Assembly: GCF_014358015.1 (NCBI RefSeq)
Contig: NZ_JACONV010000014.1
Span: forward strand, 62,001-126,000
Direction of reading: 5' to 3'
Source: Pseudomonas triticifolii
Lineage (GTDB): Bacteria; Pseudomonadota; Gammaproteobacteria; Pseudomonadales; Pseudomonadaceae
DNA: 64,000 nt
The position numbers and the translations under genes are program-made. Position 1 is the first letter of the stretch. Each line of letters begins with the position of its first letter. Shown here one piece after another: positions 63,897 to 64,000 of this stretch. The notes under the pieces are model-generated. The model was not told where the DNA came from. It worked only from the letters and a program-made list of their open reading frames with translations, and searched no databases.

Positions 63897-64000
63897 ACGA
63901 ACAGATTTTCACCAACGCCCGCGTGGTCACTGGCGAGTCGGTGTTCTCCGGCACCGTGGTAGTACGCGACGGCGTGATTGCCGAGATCGACTCGGGCCGC
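63890..64000 (+). CDS. phnM: Alpha-D-ribose 1-methylphosphonate 5-triphosphate diphosphatase PhnM, 5' end
   Basis: Only the first 37 codons are visible (LNEQIFTNARVVTGESVFSGTVVVRDGVIAEID), matching the beta-sandwich start of PhnM, an amidohydrolase that removes diphosphate from the ribose-phosphonate intermediate. The position directly after phnL fits. The gene is cut by the window edge. Confidence 0.88.
   Translation, partial: MLNEQIFTNARVVTGESVFSGTVVVRDGVIAEIDSGR

Overview
The window looks like chromosomal DNA of a fluorescent pseudomonad, most likely of the Pseudomonas syringae group. This rests on gene content (an RhlA-type HAA synthase without rhlB, a TriABC-type pump with two adaptors, a compact type II secretion operon, glucarate catabolism genes, a C-P lyase operon), an evenly high G+C, and P. 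syringae-style REP hairpins between genes. The species call is recognition of gene families, not a search result. I see no insertion sequence, prophage, CRISPR array, tRNA or rRNA.

Layout. (1) 1-1678: 5' part of an exported GH3 beta-glucosidase with a PA14 domain, reading out of the left edge. (2) 2158-13335: a small exported protein, then an overlapping type II secretion operon in the order E-F-G-H-I-J-K-L-M-C-like-D, followed by an exported serine esterase that could be a client. (3) 13523-20290: an MFS exporter and a TriC-TriB-TriA-type RND efflux set. (4) 20366-24777: RhlA-like HAA synthase, a two-component pair and an FNT-family channel. (5) 25002-28792: a TonB-dependent siderophore receptor, a D-2-hydroxyacid dehydrogenase and a DUF1345 membrane protein. 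(6) 28926-36540: a sugar-diacid module comprising glucarate dehydratase, glucarate/galactarate transporter, FadR-type regulator, CdaR-type regulator and glycerate kinase, interrupted by a lipoprotein hydrolase. (7) 36837-44853: a chemoreceptor, an AGE-family sugar isomerase, an AbrB-family membrane protein with a divergent LysR regulator, a small acidic orphan, a nucleoside deoxyribosyltransferase-like protein and a FAN1-type nuclease. (8) 44944-45668: two related exported low-complexity proteins. (9) 46186-49943: pstSCAB without phoU. (10) 49944-55256: a frameshifted LysR gene, an exported hydrolase, an HDOD protein and an amino-acid-type dCache chemoreceptor. (11) 55257-55798: a hairpin-rich noncoding stretch. 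(12) 55799-64000: phnCDEFGHIJKLM, with phnM cut by the right edge.

How it works together. Regions 9 and 12 form a phosphorus-scavenging block: high-affinity phosphate import, then phosphonate import and C-P bond cleavage. Region 6 turns glucarate or galactarate toward 2-phosphoglycerate. Regions 1 and 2 concern export of hydrolytic enzymes. The most interesting non-gene signals are two copies of a PhnF/HutC-type operator lying inside the first codons of phnC and phnF, a perfect inverted repeat exactly at the frameshift of the LysR gene (a probable quasipalindrome-correction mutation), and a cloverleaf-like nest of perfect inverted repeats upstream of phnC.
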